DNA of 64,000 nt from Dehalococcoidia bacterium (lineage in GTDB: Bacteria > Chloroflexota > Dehalococcoidia > GIF9 > UBA5629), in the NCBI GenBank assembly GCA_041653995.1, contig JBAZEK010000001.1, positions 1,054,001-1,118,000 on the forward strand. Direction: 5' to 3'. The notes beneath the pieces were generated by a model, which saw only the letters and a list, made by a program, of their open reading frames with translations, was not told the origin of the DNA and did not search any database. The translations under genes and the position numbers were made by a program. Shown here piece by piece: positions 48,937 through 57,527 of the stretch. Position 1 is the first letter of the stretch. Every line of letters begins with the position of its first letter.

Positions 48937-50232
48937 ATGGAAAAAGGAACATTGGCAGAGGGACCGGCTTACTCTAAATGGAACACCTATTATACTACCG
49001 CTCTTCTATATCTCCTGCTGATGTTCGACTACATCGATAGATTTGTCATCGTTGCCCTGTTCCCCTTTCTGAAAAGTGAATGGGCTTTAACGGATACTCA
49101 ATGCGGCTTGATGGTATCCGCCGTTTTCTGGGCTATCCTGGTTTTAACCCTGCCAACCGGGGCTTTAATAGACCGCTGGAGCAGAAAGAAAACCATCGGT
49201 CTGATGGCCATCATCTGGAGCCTTGGTACGGCAGCCGGCGCCCTGACCAGGAATTTCACACAATTATTTACGACCAGATTCATTATCGGAGCGGGCGAAG
49301 CGGGTTATTCGGCCGGCGGCACAGCCCTTCTGTCCGCCATTTTCAAACCGGAACAGCGCGCCCGTGTTATAGGGTTCTGGTATTCCGCCATCCCTCTCGG
49401 TCAGGCCCTGGGTATAGTGTTAGGTGGGATTATCGCAGTCAACCTGGGGTGGAGAAATGCATTGGGTATAGTAGCTCTCCCGGGATTATTGCTTGCCATC
49501 CTGTTTTTTTGGGTCAAGGATTATAAAACGGTGGACCTGGTGCAGTCCGTTCCCCAGGAAGGATTATCATCCAAACACAAGATGAGTAAGCGGGACATTA
49601 TAAAAGAACTGTTCCGCAGCAAATCTCTTTTATTTAACAACCTGGCATTCTCCGCCTGTACCTTTACCATAGTTGCCCTGACAACCTGGCTGCCTGCCTA
49701 TTTCCAGAGATTCGAAGGTATGGCTATTGAACGCTCAGGGTTGATGGCCAGTATCATTATGGTTCTGGCCATTGTCGGCGGCCCCCTCGGCGGTTTCCTC
49801 ACCGACCGGTTTTATAAAAATAAGCCGAATTCACGCATGCTTTTCCCTGCGCTCACCTGTGCGATAACTTCATCCCTGTTGTTCGTTGCATTTCTGTTAC
49901 ATGGCAGCCTTCAATACGGTTTCCTCCTCGCAATGGGATTATTCATCATCATGTTTTCACCGGGTGCGATAGCTGTGACACAGGACGTCGTTCATCCCGG
50001 TCTTAGGTCAACCTCATTGAGCATTAACATAGTCTTTCAGCATCTTCTCGGCAGCGCGCTCGGGCCACTCGTAGTGGGCGCTCTTTCGGATATTTACGGC
50101 CTGGATAAGGCGCTGCTATTCCTTCCGGCAACACTCATTCTGGCGGCGATTCTCTTTTTCACGGGATCATTTTTCTATAAAAGAGATGCTGAAAGCGTTG
50201 AAAAAATGGCAATAGTATTTGAAGCCGGGTAG
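48937..50232 (+). CDS. major facilitator superfamily transporter
   Basis: 431 residues from the ATG at 48937 (GAGGAGG seven nt upstream; a longer frame from 48847 lacks one). About twelve membrane spans. The loop 2-3 signature is 'GALIDRWSRKKTIGLM', with the 'FIIGAGEAGYSAGGTALLSAIFKPEQRARVIGFW' region in span 4-5 typical of the organic-anion/hexuronate (ACS or Spinster-like) branch. Substrate not determinable; the next gene is UroD-like, so a methylated or aromatic compound is possible. Confidence 0.9.
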   Translation: MEKGTLAEGPAYSKWNTYYTTALLYLLLMFDYIDRFVIVALFPFLKSEWALTDTQCGLMVSAVFWAILVLTLPTGALIDRWSRKKTIGLMAIIWSLGTAAGALTRNFTQLFTTRFIIGAGEAGYSAGGTALLSAIFKPEQRARVIGFWYSAIPLGQALGIVLGGIIAVNLGWRNALGIVALPGLLLAILFFWVKDYKTVDLVQSVPQEGLSSKHKMSKRDIIKELFRSKSLLFNNLAFSACTFTIVALTTWLPAYFQRFEGMAIERSGLMASIIMVLAIVGGPLGGFLTDRFYKNKPNSRMLFPALTCAITSSLLFVAFLLHGSLQYGFLLAMGLFIIMFSPGAIAVTQDVVHPGLRSTSLSINIVFQHLLGSALGPLVVGALSDIYGLDKALLFLPATLILAAILFFTGSFFYKRDAESVEKMAIVFEAG

Positions 50233-50264
50233 AATAATCCATCGCAAATAAACCTGCAGGGAAT

Positions 50265-51365
50265 ATGAAAATCATGAATATGACGGGTAGAGAAAGGATG
50301 CTGACTGCACTGTCACTGGGACAACCGGACCGCGTGCCGGTATGGGAGCTGGCTTTCAACGAAGAATCCATCATCAATATAGGAAGGTTGCTGACCGACG
50401 ACGTCCCGCCGGTTAAGCTGGCTCACGAAATGACCCTGGAGGAAAAATTAAAGCTTTTGGAACTGCTGTACAAGATCACCCGGGAGCTCGATCTGGATGG
50501 ACTGACCTCAATTCATCTCTTCAACCGTAAGCTCATCGATGTTAATCACATCGAGGATGACTGGGGCAGGGTATCCCACGTGGACCGGGTGGGCGACGCA
50601 GTGACGGTCAAAGGCCCGATAGCAGGACCCTCCGACTTGAAACACCTGAAGATCGTTCACCCCCAGGAGAGCGAGTTCCTCATGTTGATGGCTTCTATCG
50701 ATAAACTGGGCCAGGATGTAACCCAGGTCCTTTTTGTTGTCGGCCCCTTCCGGGAAAGCTGGTCGATGATGGGAGGAATGGAGAACCTGTTCTACTATTA
50801 TAAAGAGGACCCGCAGTTCGTGAAGGACCTGGCCCGTATCACCACCGATTACATACTGGAGATAATCGACAAGGGCGCCGACCTCGGCGCCGATGCCATT
50901 GCGCTATCCAGCGACCTTGCTTATAACCAATCCACTCTAATGTCACCCCGCCACTACGAGGAATACATCTTCCCCTACCACGTGGAGATAGTAAGGCACA
51001 TACACAGGCGCGGGATGAAGGCCATCAAACACTCGGACGGCGTTATGTGGCCGATCATGGACCATATGGTGGAGGCAGGGTTCGACGGCATCCATCCCAT
51101 TCAGCCGCAGTGCATGGACATCGGCCAGGCCAAGGCAAAATACGGCAAGCGCATCTGCATTATGGGCAATATCGACTGCACACACCTGTTGCCCACCGGC
51201 ACTGTGGAAGAGGTTGAAAAAGCGGTTAAGGACACGATAGCCGTTGCCGCACCCGGAGGTGGCTATATCCTCAGTTCCTCCAATACCATCCATCCATCCT
51301 GCAAGGGCGAGAACTATGTGGCCATGGTCAGGGCTGCGCACAGATATGGGCGTTATCCCATATAA
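50265..51365 (+). CDS. UroD-family methyltransferase-like protein
   Basis: A 366-residue TIM-barrel protein of the uroporphyrinogen decarboxylase superfamily: 'NMTGRERMLTALSLGQPDRVPVWE' at the N terminus, a His in 'KHSDGVMW', 'GNIDCTHLL' with Cys, and 'SSNTIHPSC' with His/Cys. The His and Cys pattern matches zinc-dependent corrinoid methyltransferases (MtaA/CmuA type) more than haem-pathway UroD. It probably demethylates a methoxy or methylated compound. No corrinoid protein gene is adjacent. Confidence 0.83.
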   Translation: MKIMNMTGRERMLTALSLGQPDRVPVWELAFNEESIINIGRLLTDDVPPVKLAHEMTLEEKLKLLELLYKITRELDLDGLTSIHLFNRKLIDVNHIEDDWGRVSHVDRVGDAVTVKGPIAGPSDLKHLKIVHPQESEFLMLMASIDKLGQDVTQVLFVVGPFRESWSMMGGMENLFYYYKEDPQFVKDLARITTDYILEIIDKGADLGADAIALSSDLAYNQSTLMSPRHYEEYIFPYHVEIVRHIHRRGMKAIKHSDGVMWPIMDHMVEAGFDGIHPIQPQCMDIGQAKAKYGKRICIMGNIDCTHLLPTGTVEEVEKAVKDTIAVAAPGGGYILSSSNTIHPSCKGENYVAMVRAAHRYGRYPI

Positions 51366-51454
51366 ATATGCGACGCAAAAAAGCGTGGCCGGCTTTGGTC
51401 CGGGCGCTCCTGCCATAGAACTTGCCCAAGAGAATAAATAAGGAGAATGACTGC

Positions 51455-51976
51455 ATGCAACGCGGCGTTAATAACAGGAGATCCCATGGAAATCGCGAGG
51501 ACCTCACTGGTGAACACACAGTCGGCGATGCCGGGCAGGCAATTCTGGCCTGCCTGTTTTTTATTACCTGGATAGCAGATTCCTTCTTTTTCCATTACAC
51601 AACTATGCTAAATCAATACGTAACTTTGTATATTCGAATACCGCTGGGGATTATCTTCATTTTAATATCCGGATATTTGGCGCTAAGGGGCATGTCCATT
51701 GTTTTCGGTGAAAAGAGAGAGCCGCCGGTTGTAATTCGAAAGAGCGTGTTCGGTATTGTCAGACACCCCATATATCTGAGTGAGATTTTGCTATATCTTG
51801 GTCTTATAATACTTAGTATATCCATCGCGGCTATCGGGCTCTGGATAATTGCTATAGTTTTCTTACACTGCATCTCACGCCATGAGGAAAAATTATTAAT
51901 AGCGCGCTTTGGGGATGAGTATAAACAATACATCAGAGACGTACCAATGTGGATACCGCGCCTCCAGCGCAAGTAA
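51455..51976 (+). CDS. isoprenylcysteine carboxyl methyltransferase-like membrane protein
   Basis: 173 residues from the ATG at 51455 (AGGAGA about 8 nt upstream). Four or five membrane spans. The C-terminal ICMT/PEMT signature is 'VRHPIYLSEILLYLGL', then 'EEKLLIARFGDEYKQYIRDVPMWIP', with the conserved R-H-P-x-Y and E-E...Y-x2-Y of SAM-dependent membrane methyltransferases. Bacterial members methylate small lipophilic substrates; the substrate is unknown. Confidence 0.85.
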   Translation: MQRGVNNRRSHGNREDLTGEHTVGDAGQAILACLFFITWIADSFFFHYTTMLNQYVTLYIRIPLGIIFILISGYLALRGMSIVFGEKREPPVVIRKSVFGIVRHPIYLSEILLYLGLIILSISIAAIGLWIIAIVFLHCISRHEEKLLIARFGDEYKQYIRDVPMWIPRLQRK

Positions 51977-52045
51977 ACAATGAATAAACCACCTATGAAC
52001 TTTCCCTGTCAAAGAGGCAACCGTACAGTAAATCAAGATCACATC

Positions 52046-52125
52046 GTCATTGCGAGCCCGTAGGGTGCGGCAATCCTGTACACCCGCATGACGGCACAAG
52101 ATTGCTTCGCTATGCTCGCAATGAC
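52046..52125. repeat. 80-bp palindromic MITE/REP-like repeat
   Basis: Ends are exact 12-bp inverted repeats, GTCATTGCGAGC and GCTCGCAATGAC. The interior is partly self-complementary (GGCAATC/GATTGC). This CATTGCGAGC-type palindrome is a known kind of dispersed intergenic repeat in many bacteria; only this copy is seen here. Confidence 0.75.
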
Positions 52126-52164
52126 CGGGTTGCAATAGCAATAAAAAAGCTACGTAAAAGATGA

Positions 52165-52194
52165 TTGACAACATTTTTGCCGATAGTGTAATAT
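52165..52194 (+). promoter_or_regulatory. promoter of the arsR-like gene
   Basis: Perfect TTGACA (52165-52170), 18-nt spacer and TAATAT (52189-52194). Confidence 0.6.
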
Positions 52195-52210
52195 GTCATA
52201 CAAGTTTACT

Positions 52211-52234
52211 ACTTATGCTCATGTGCGCATAAGT
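52211..52234. promoter_or_regulatory. candidate ArsR operator
   Basis: ACTTATGC (52211-52218) and GCATAAGT (52227-52234) are exact inverted repeats, 8 nt apart, between the promoter and the ArsR gene. A related half-site (TATAAGTA) occurs in the hydrogenase promoter spacer at about 52632-52639. Confidence 0.6.
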
Positions 52235-52249
52235 ATACGAGGGTAAAGG

Positions 52250-52594
52250 ATGCGTGATCTACTGAAGATATTTAAAGCCATGGCGGACGAAACGAGATTA
52301 AGAATCATGTATTTGCTGATGGAAAGGGAGGCCTGCGTGCTGGAAATCAAGCAGGCCATGCGCATCAGTCAGACCCGCGCCTCGCGCAACCTGGGCATAC
52401 TGCATGACGCAGGACTGCTCAAGGCGCGCCGCGAGGGTCCGCTGGTCTTCTATTCACTGGATACACGGCAGATCAAGAAAAGCTGCAACGGGCTGGACGC
52501 CATGGTCAAGCAGGCATTCGAGATGGACGAAACCTCGCTCAAGCACCGCGAAAGGCTGAAGAGGCCCGTCCCGCGTAGCTCGGACAGGGAATAA
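52250..52594 (+). CDS. ArsR-family transcriptional regulator
   Basis: A 114-residue winged-helix protein: 'FKAMADETRLRIMYLLMEREACVLEIKQAMRISQTRASRNLGILHDAGLLKARREGPLVFYSLD'. The usual ELCVC-type metal motif has one cysteine only (EACVLE), so it may sense something other than arsenite. It is upstream of and same-strand with the hydrogenase operons, with an operator-like palindrome before it, and could regulate them. Confidence 0.88.
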   Translation: MRDLLKIFKAMADETRLRIMYLLMEREACVLEIKQAMRISQTRASRNLGILHDAGLLKARREGPLVFYSLDTRQIKKSCNGLDAMVKQAFEMDETSLKHRERLKRPVPRSSDRE

Positions 52595-52617
52595 GGCCGA
52601 TAAACGGCCACTACGGA

Positions 52618-52646
52618 TTGACTTTTTTCCGTATAAGTAGTGTAAT
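52618..52646 (+). promoter_or_regulatory. promoter of the first hydrogenase operon
   Basis: TTGACT (52618-52623), 17-nt spacer and TGTAAT (52641-52646), 40 nt before the ATG at 52687. The spacer carries TATAAGTA, resembling the half-site of the ArsR palindrome. Confidence 0.5.
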
Positions 52647-52686
52647 ATTTAAGGCCTGTTGACGGTCACTATCTGAATATACTGAT

Positions 52687-53109
52687 ATGACAGATTTCGA
52701 ACCTAAGATCGTCGCATTTCTATGCAACTGGTGCTCCTATCGCGGGGCCGATCTGGCAGGCACCTCCAGGATCAAATGCGCCGCCAACGTACGCGCCATC
52801 CGCGTGATGTGCAGCGGCCGCGTAGAGCCCGCCTTCGTGCTGCGCGCCTTCGAGCTGGGTGCAGACGGCGTCCTGGTGCTGGGCTGCCATCCCGGCGATT
52901 GCCACTACTCGGAAGGCAACTATAAAGCTCTGCGGCGCATGGACCTGCTCAAGCGTACGCTCATACAGCTCGGCGTGGGCGAGGACAGGTTCCGCCTGGA
53001 CTGGGTTTCCGCCTCCGAGGGCGACCGGTTCTCCCATATCGTTAACGAGATGACCGAAAAGGTGAGGGCGCTGGGACCTTTCAAGACGAAGGAGGGAGCG
53101 GTTGCCTAA
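52687..53109 (+). CDS. mvhD: hydrogenase iron-sulfur subunit, MvhD/FrhD-like
   Basis: 140 residues: the compact MvhD fold with 'VAFLCNWCSYRGADLAGTSR', 'VRVMCSGRVEP' and 'GVLVLGCHPGDCHYSEGN' placing cysteines for a [2Fe-2S] cluster. In MvhADG hydrogenases this subunit links the hydrogenase to heterodisulfide reductase-type (HdrA) partners. First gene of an operon; overlaps the small-subunit gene by 8 nt. No hdrA is in the window, so its acceptor is unknown. Confidence 0.9.
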   Translation: MTDFEPKIVAFLCNWCSYRGADLAGTSRIKCAANVRAIRVMCSGRVEPAFVLRAFELGADGVLVLGCHPGDCHYSEGNYKALRRMDLLKRTLIQLGVGEDRFRLDWVSASEGDRFSHIVNEMTEKVRALGPFKTKEGAVA

Positions 53110-54064
53110 GCTCAAGGTCGCGCTCTACTGGGCCGCCTCCTGCGGCGGTTGCGAGATAGCCACCCTGGCTATCGGAGATAAGATACTCAAGCTGGCCGAA
53201 GCCGCGGACATCGTATTCTGGCCGGTCGCCATCGACGCCAAATATAAGGATGTCGAGAATATGCCGGACGGCAGCATTGACGCCTGCCTGTTCAACGGCG
53301 CTATCCGTAACTCCGAGAACGAACACCTGGCCAAACTGCTGCGGCAGAAATCTAAGATATTAATCGCCTACGGCTCCTGCGCCTACGAGGGATGCATACC
53401 GGGGCTGGCCAATTTCTTCGACGCAAAATCGATACTGGAAAACACCTACATCGGTACCGCATCCAGCGACAACAGCGCCGAAATTATCCCTCAGACAAAG
53501 GTGCTCGTGCCCGAGGGCGAACTGGAGCTACCCGAGTTTTACAACACGGTCAAGACGCTGGCCCAGACGGTCGACGTGGACTATTTCGTGCCCGGCTGCC
53601 CTCCCGAGGAGAGCACCACCTGGATGGCGCTCGAGGCGCTGGTCAGCGGCAAACTGCCTCCCAGGGGCACGGTCATCGCCCCTGCGGCGACCGCCGTCTG
53701 CAACGACTGCCCCCGCGTCAAACACGAGAAAAAGATCAAGGCCTTTCACAGGCCTTATGAGATCATCCCCGAGCCGGATAAATGTCTGCTGGAACAGGGC
53801 CTGCTCTGCTGCGGCATGGGCACACGCGGCGGCTGCGGCGCCCCCTGCCCACAGGCCAACATGCCCTGCACCGGCTGCTACGGACCGGTGGAAGGGGTGC
53901 GCGACCAGGGCAGCCATATTCTGACAGCCTGGGCCTCCATCATCGACTCCAACGACGAGGACGAGATTAAAAAGATACTCGACGGCATAGTGGACCCGGC
54001 GGGCTACGCCTACCGCTACAGCCTGCCCGATTCTATGATGAAACGGGCGAGGACCCGGCCATGA
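53102..54064 (+). CDS. mvhG: [NiFe]-hydrogenase small subunit, MvhG/VhuG-like
   Basis: 320 residues with a TTG start overlapping MvhD. Cysteines for the proximal cluster ('WAASCGGCEIA', 'GSCAYEGCIPG', 'PGCPPEE') and a C-terminal cysteine-rich region for further clusters ('CNDCPRVK', 'CCGMGTRGGCGAPCPQANMPCTGCYGP'). It carries electrons from the Ni-Fe site to MvhD. No Tat signal, so the enzyme is cytoplasmic. Confidence 0.92.
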   Translation: MPKLKVALYWAASCGGCEIATLAIGDKILKLAEAADIVFWPVAIDAKYKDVENMPDGSIDACLFNGAIRNSENEHLAKLLRQKSKILIAYGSCAYEGCIPGLANFFDAKSILENTYIGTASSDNSAEIIPQTKVLVPEGELELPEFYNTVKTLAQTVDVDYFVPGCPPEESTTWMALEALVSGKLPPRGTVIAPAATAVCNDCPRVKHEKKIKAFHRPYEIIPEPDKCLLEQGLLCCGMGTRGGCGAPCPQANMPCTGCYGPVEGVRDQGSHILTAWASIIDSNDEDEIKKILDGIVDPAGYAYRYSLPDSMMKRARTRP

Positions 54065-55521
54065 GAAAGATCACCATCGATCCCATCACCAGGCTGGAAG
54101 GCCACGGCAAGATAACCATCTTCCTCAATGATGACGGCAGCGTGGCCAACGTCTACCTGCAGATACCCGAGCTGCGCGGCTTCGAGAAGTTCTGCGAAGG
54201 ACGTCCCGTGGAGGAGATGCCTCAGATAACACAGCGTATCTGCGGCGTGTGCCCTGAAGCACACCATATGGCCGCCACCAAGGCGCTGGACGATATGTTC
54301 CAAACCGAGCCCACCAGCACGGCTAAAAAGATCCGTGAGCTGCTCTACAGCGCCTTCTACGTCACCGACCACACCACCCATTTCTACATATTGGCCGGCC
54401 CGGATTTCATCATGGGGCCGGACGCGCCCGTGGCGGAGCGCAACATACTCGGCGTGATCGCCAAGGTGGGCATGGAGCTGGCGGGACAGGTTCTCAATAC
54501 ACGCAAGGAGAACCACTGGATCATACAGGCCGTGGGCGGTCGCCAGATCCACCCCGTCTTCGGGCTGCCCGGCGGCGTGAGCAAACAGATATCGGAAGAG
54601 GACAGGGCAAAGATCGAGGAGATAGCCAGAAGGGATGTCGCCTTCGCCCAGCTATCGCTCAAAGTATTCGGGGACATCGTGCTCAAGAACAAGGCCTACG
54701 TGGACATGATAACCAGCGACGCCTTCACCAGCCGGACCTATTACATGGGTCTGGTCGACGATAAGAATAAGGTCAATTTCTACGACGGCAAGGTCAGGGT
54801 CGTCGACCCGGACGGCAAGGAGTTCGTCAAGTACTCGCCACGCGACTACCTGGAACACATCGCTGAGCACGTGGAGCCCTGGAGCTACACCAAGTTCCCC
54901 TTCCTCAAGAAGGTGGGATGGAAGGGCTTCGTGGACGGCAAGGACAGCGGCGTCTACTGCGCCACGCCGCTCTCCCGCCTCAATGCCGCCGACGGCATGG
55001 CCACACCGCTGGCGCAGGAGGAGTACGACAAAATGTACTCGACCCTGGGAGGCAAACCCGTTCATCACACGCTGGCCACGCACTGGGCGCGCCTGATCGA
55101 ACTGCTTTACGCGGCCGAGAGGCTGCTTGAGCTTTCACAGGACAGGGAGATCACAGGGCCAAATATCAGGAACATCCCCGCTGCCAAGCCGACCGAGGGC
55201 GTGGGCATCGTGGAGGCGCCGCGCGGGACCCTCACCCATCATTACGTAGCTGACGAGAAGGGATGCATCAAGAAGTGCAACCTGATCGTGGGAACAACCA
55301 ACAACCAGGCCGCCCTCTTTATATCCATCAAAAAAGCGGCCGAAAATTTGATTAAACCCGGCCGGGACATACCGGAATCGCTGCTCAACCAGATTGAGAT
55401 GGCCTGGCGGCCGTACGATCCCTGCATGTCCTGCTCGACCCACACGCTGCCCGGCGCCATGCCCCTCGATATTACCGTGCTCGACGCCGGCGGCAACACG
55501 GTCAGACGTCTGACCCGATAA
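54061..55521 (+). CDS. mvhA: [NiFe]-hydrogenase large subunit, MvhA-like
   Basis: 486 residues. The L1 motif 'RICGVCPEAHH' (near residue 60) and L2 'DPCMSCSTH' (near the C terminus) hold the four cysteines that bind nickel and iron. It overlaps MvhG by 4 nt. With MvhD and MvhG it forms a group 3c-like hydrogenase that probably takes up H2 to reduce an Hdr-type or other low-potential acceptor. A C-terminal extension of about 25 residues after the second motif is the usual maturation peptide. Confidence 0.93.
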   Translation: MRKITIDPITRLEGHGKITIFLNDDGSVANVYLQIPELRGFEKFCEGRPVEEMPQITQRICGVCPEAHHMAATKALDDMFQTEPTSTAKKIRELLYSAFYVTDHTTHFYILAGPDFIMGPDAPVAERNILGVIAKVGMELAGQVLNTRKENHWIIQAVGGRQIHPVFGLPGGVSKQISEEDRAKIEEIARRDVAFAQLSLKVFGDIVLKNKAYVDMITSDAFTSRTYYMGLVDDKNKVNFYDGKVRVVDPDGKEFVKYSPRDYLEHIAEHVEPWSYTKFPFLKKVGWKGFVDGKDSGVYCATPLSRLNAADGMATPLAQEEYDKMYSTLGGKPVHHTLATHWARLIELLYAAERLLELSQDREITGPNIRNIPAAKPTEGVGIVEAPRGTLTHHYVADEKGCIKKCNLIVGTTNNQAALFISIKKAAENLIKPGRDIPESLLNQIEMAWRPYDPCMSCSTHTLPGAMPLDITVLDAGGNTVRRLTR

Positions 55522-55649
55522 TTTATTTTTTACCAGATTTAAATGTTGAACCGGTTTACTGTCTTTAACCGGTGTCTACATATGAACATATTTAAATATG
55601 CTGCATAACATTGAGCGCAGCAAACAAAAAATAACAGAAGGAGTTGTGT
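55522..55649. promoter_or_regulatory. intergenic region between the two hydrogenase operons
   Basis: 128 bp without a gene. It holds ATATGAACATAT (55580-55591), a perfect palindrome resembling an ArsR/SmtB-type half-site pair, and two AACCGG repeats at about 55547 and 55568. A promoter cannot be assigned with confidence. Confidence 0.35.
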
Positions 55650-56684
55650 ATGCAGAACCGGGTCATATCCAGGAAGGACCTGGCAGGCTTCGTCGATGAC
55701 CTGATCAAGACGAAGGCTGCGGGTGAGGTCATCGGCATCAAGGCGCAGGGCAACAAGTTCAACTTCGGCCCGCTCATGGGCAGCGGCGAGCTCCGCCTTG
55801 ACTACGACGTGTCGCTGCTGCCGCCCAAAAAATACTTCTTCCCGCAGATGGAAACGGTGCTGAAGTATGAGGTCGGCAAATCGCCCAGGGTCGAGCCGCT
55901 GGTGAGCGAGCAGGAGCTTTGCATCATAGGTGTGCACCCCTTCGACATCCAGGGCATCCTGCTCTTCGATGCCGTATACGGGGGCAAGGACCCCGATCCC
56001 AATTACTTCCTCAAGAGGAACAAGGCTATTATTATCGGTGTCGATTGCCTGGCGCCCAATCCCAAATCGTTTGCCGCCAGCATGGGTACCAGTGTCACGG
56101 ACGAAGGCTTCGACCTGATGCTGACCGACCTGGGCGGCGACTACTTCGTCACGGTCGGTACCAGCCGGGGCGACAGCCTGATCGGCAAAGCCAAAACCAG
56201 GGACGCCACACCGGCTGACCTGGAGAAACGCGACAGAGTGCGCAAGGATGCCGAGAAAAAATACAAGATATCGCTGAAGATGAAGCCGAACGAGATACCG
56301 GGGCTGCTGGACGCCACCTGGGACAGCAAGATCTTCACGGACAAGGCAGCTACCTGCTTCAGCTGCGGCTCCTGCGTGATGGTCTGCCCCACCTGCGTCT
56401 GCTTCGATGTGCAGGATGAGATGTCGCTCAACCTCAAGGACGGCGAGCGCTACCGCCGCTGGGACGGCTGCATGCTGACCCAGTTCGCCAGCGTGGCCAG
56501 CGGGGAGAACTTCCGCGAGCACAAGGAACAGCGCTTCCGCCACCGAATGTACCGCAAGGGCAAGTACCTGGTGGAGAGATATAAATACCTTGGCTGCGTC
56601 GGCTGCGGCCGCTGCGCCATCGCCTGTCTGGCCGAGATCGCCAGCCCGGCTGAAACTTATAACCTGCTCAAGGAGGCCAAGTAA
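55650..56684 (+). CDS. hydB: hydrogenase/sulfhydrogenase beta subunit, dicluster [4Fe-4S] (HydB-like)
   Basis: 344 residues from the ATG at 55650 (AAGGAG seven nt upstream). The N-terminal domain has 'CIIGVHPFDIQGILLFD' and 'RNKAIIIGVDC'. The C-terminal [4Fe-4S] dicluster has 'CFSCGSCVMVCPTCVCF' and 'GCVGCGRCAIACLAEI'. Matches the beta subunit of NAD(P)-linked sulfhydrogenases and anaerobic sulfite reductase A. It passes electrons between the gamma flavin subunit and the delta/alpha core. Confidence 0.9.
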   Translation: MQNRVISRKDLAGFVDDLIKTKAAGEVIGIKAQGNKFNFGPLMGSGELRLDYDVSLLPPKKYFFPQMETVLKYEVGKSPRVEPLVSEQELCIIGVHPFDIQGILLFDAVYGGKDPDPNYFLKRNKAIIIGVDCLAPNPKSFAASMGTSVTDEGFDLMLTDLGGDYFVTVGTSRGDSLIGKAKTRDATPADLEKRDRVRKDAEKKYKISLKMKPNEIPGLLDATWDSKIFTDKAATCFSCGSCVMVCPTCVCFDVQDEMSLNLKDGERYRRWDGCMLTQFASVASGENFREHKEQRFRHRMYRKGKYLVERYKYLGCVGCGRCAIACLAEIASPAETYNLLKEAK

Positions 56685-57527
56685 ATGGTTATGCAGCTAA
56701 CCGCCAAACAATCCATACACCTCCCGAGAACAGCCGAACTGATCAGGGTCGAGAAGCTGAGCGATAGGGAGAAGGTATTCGAGTTCAAATTCGAGGACGG
56801 CAAGGAGCTCGGCCAGCGGCCGGGCCAGTTCGTCGAGGTCTCCATCTTCGGCGTGGGCGAAGCCCCCATCTCGGTGACCTCCTCGCCCACACACAAAGGC
56901 TCATTCGAGCTGGCCGTCAGGGCCACGGGAAGCGTCACCGACAAGCTGCACACGCTGGAGAAGGGCGCGAAAGTGGGTATCAGGGGCCCCTTCGGCAATG
57001 GATTCCCTATCGAGACGCTCAAGGGCAAGGACATACTCTTCGTGGCCGGCGGCATTGGCCTCTTTCCCCTGCGCTCTCTGATCAACTACGTCATGGACAA
57101 CCGCAAGGATTTCGGAGAGGTCAATACGCTCTTCGGCTGCCGCTCACCGCAGGAGAGGCTCTTCATCGGCCAGCTGGCCGAATGGGACAAGAGCAAGGAC
57201 ATGTGCTTCCTGGAGACGGTCGACCGCGTGCCGGACGACTCCTGGCAGGGCAATGTGGGCGTGATCACCACGCTCTTCCCCAAGATATCCTTTAACCCGG
57301 CCACGACCTACGCCATCGTGGTGGGGCCGCCCATCATGTATCGCTTCGTAATCGCCGAGTGCCTCAAGAAAGGCCTGGCCGACGACCACATAATCATGTC
57401 GCTGGAGCGCAGGATGAAGTGCGGCGTGGGCAAGTGCGGCCACTGCCAGATCAACGGGCTGTACTGCTGCCAGGAGGGGCCCGTCTTCACCTACGCCCAG
57501 GTAAAGTCTTTAAAGGAGGCAGTATAA
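56685..57527 (+). CDS. hydG: FAD/NAD(P)-binding gamma subunit (HydG-like)
   Basis: A 280-residue ferredoxin-NADP reductase-fold protein. FAD-binding domain (about 15-110: 'GQRPGQFVEVSIFGVGEAPISVTS'), NAD(P)-binding domain (about 115-240: 'DILFVAGGIGLFPLRSLINYV', 'YAIVVGPPIMYRFV'), and a C-terminal [2Fe-2S] motif 'MKCGVGKCGHCQINGLYCCQEGP'. It exchanges electrons with NAD(P)H. The ATG directly abuts the HydB stop codon. Confidence 0.92.
   Translation: MVMQLTAKQSIHLPRTAELIRVEKLSDREKVFEFKFEDGKELGQRPGQFVEVSIFGVGEAPISVTSSPTHKGSFELAVRATGSVTDKLHTLEKGAKVGIRGPFGNGFPIETLKGKDILFVAGGIGLFPLRSLINYVMDNRKDFGEVNTLFGCRSPQERLFIGQLAEWDKSKDMCFLETVDRVPDDSWQGNVGVITTLFPKISFNPATTYAIVVGPPIMYRFVIAECLKKGLADDHIIMSLERRMKCGVGKCGHCQINGLYCCQEGPVFTYAQVKSLKEAV

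Noticed and set aside
55539..56543. Long antisense frame over hydB
   Set aside because: Artefact of GC-rich third positions; the sense strand encodes two [4Fe-4S] motifs.
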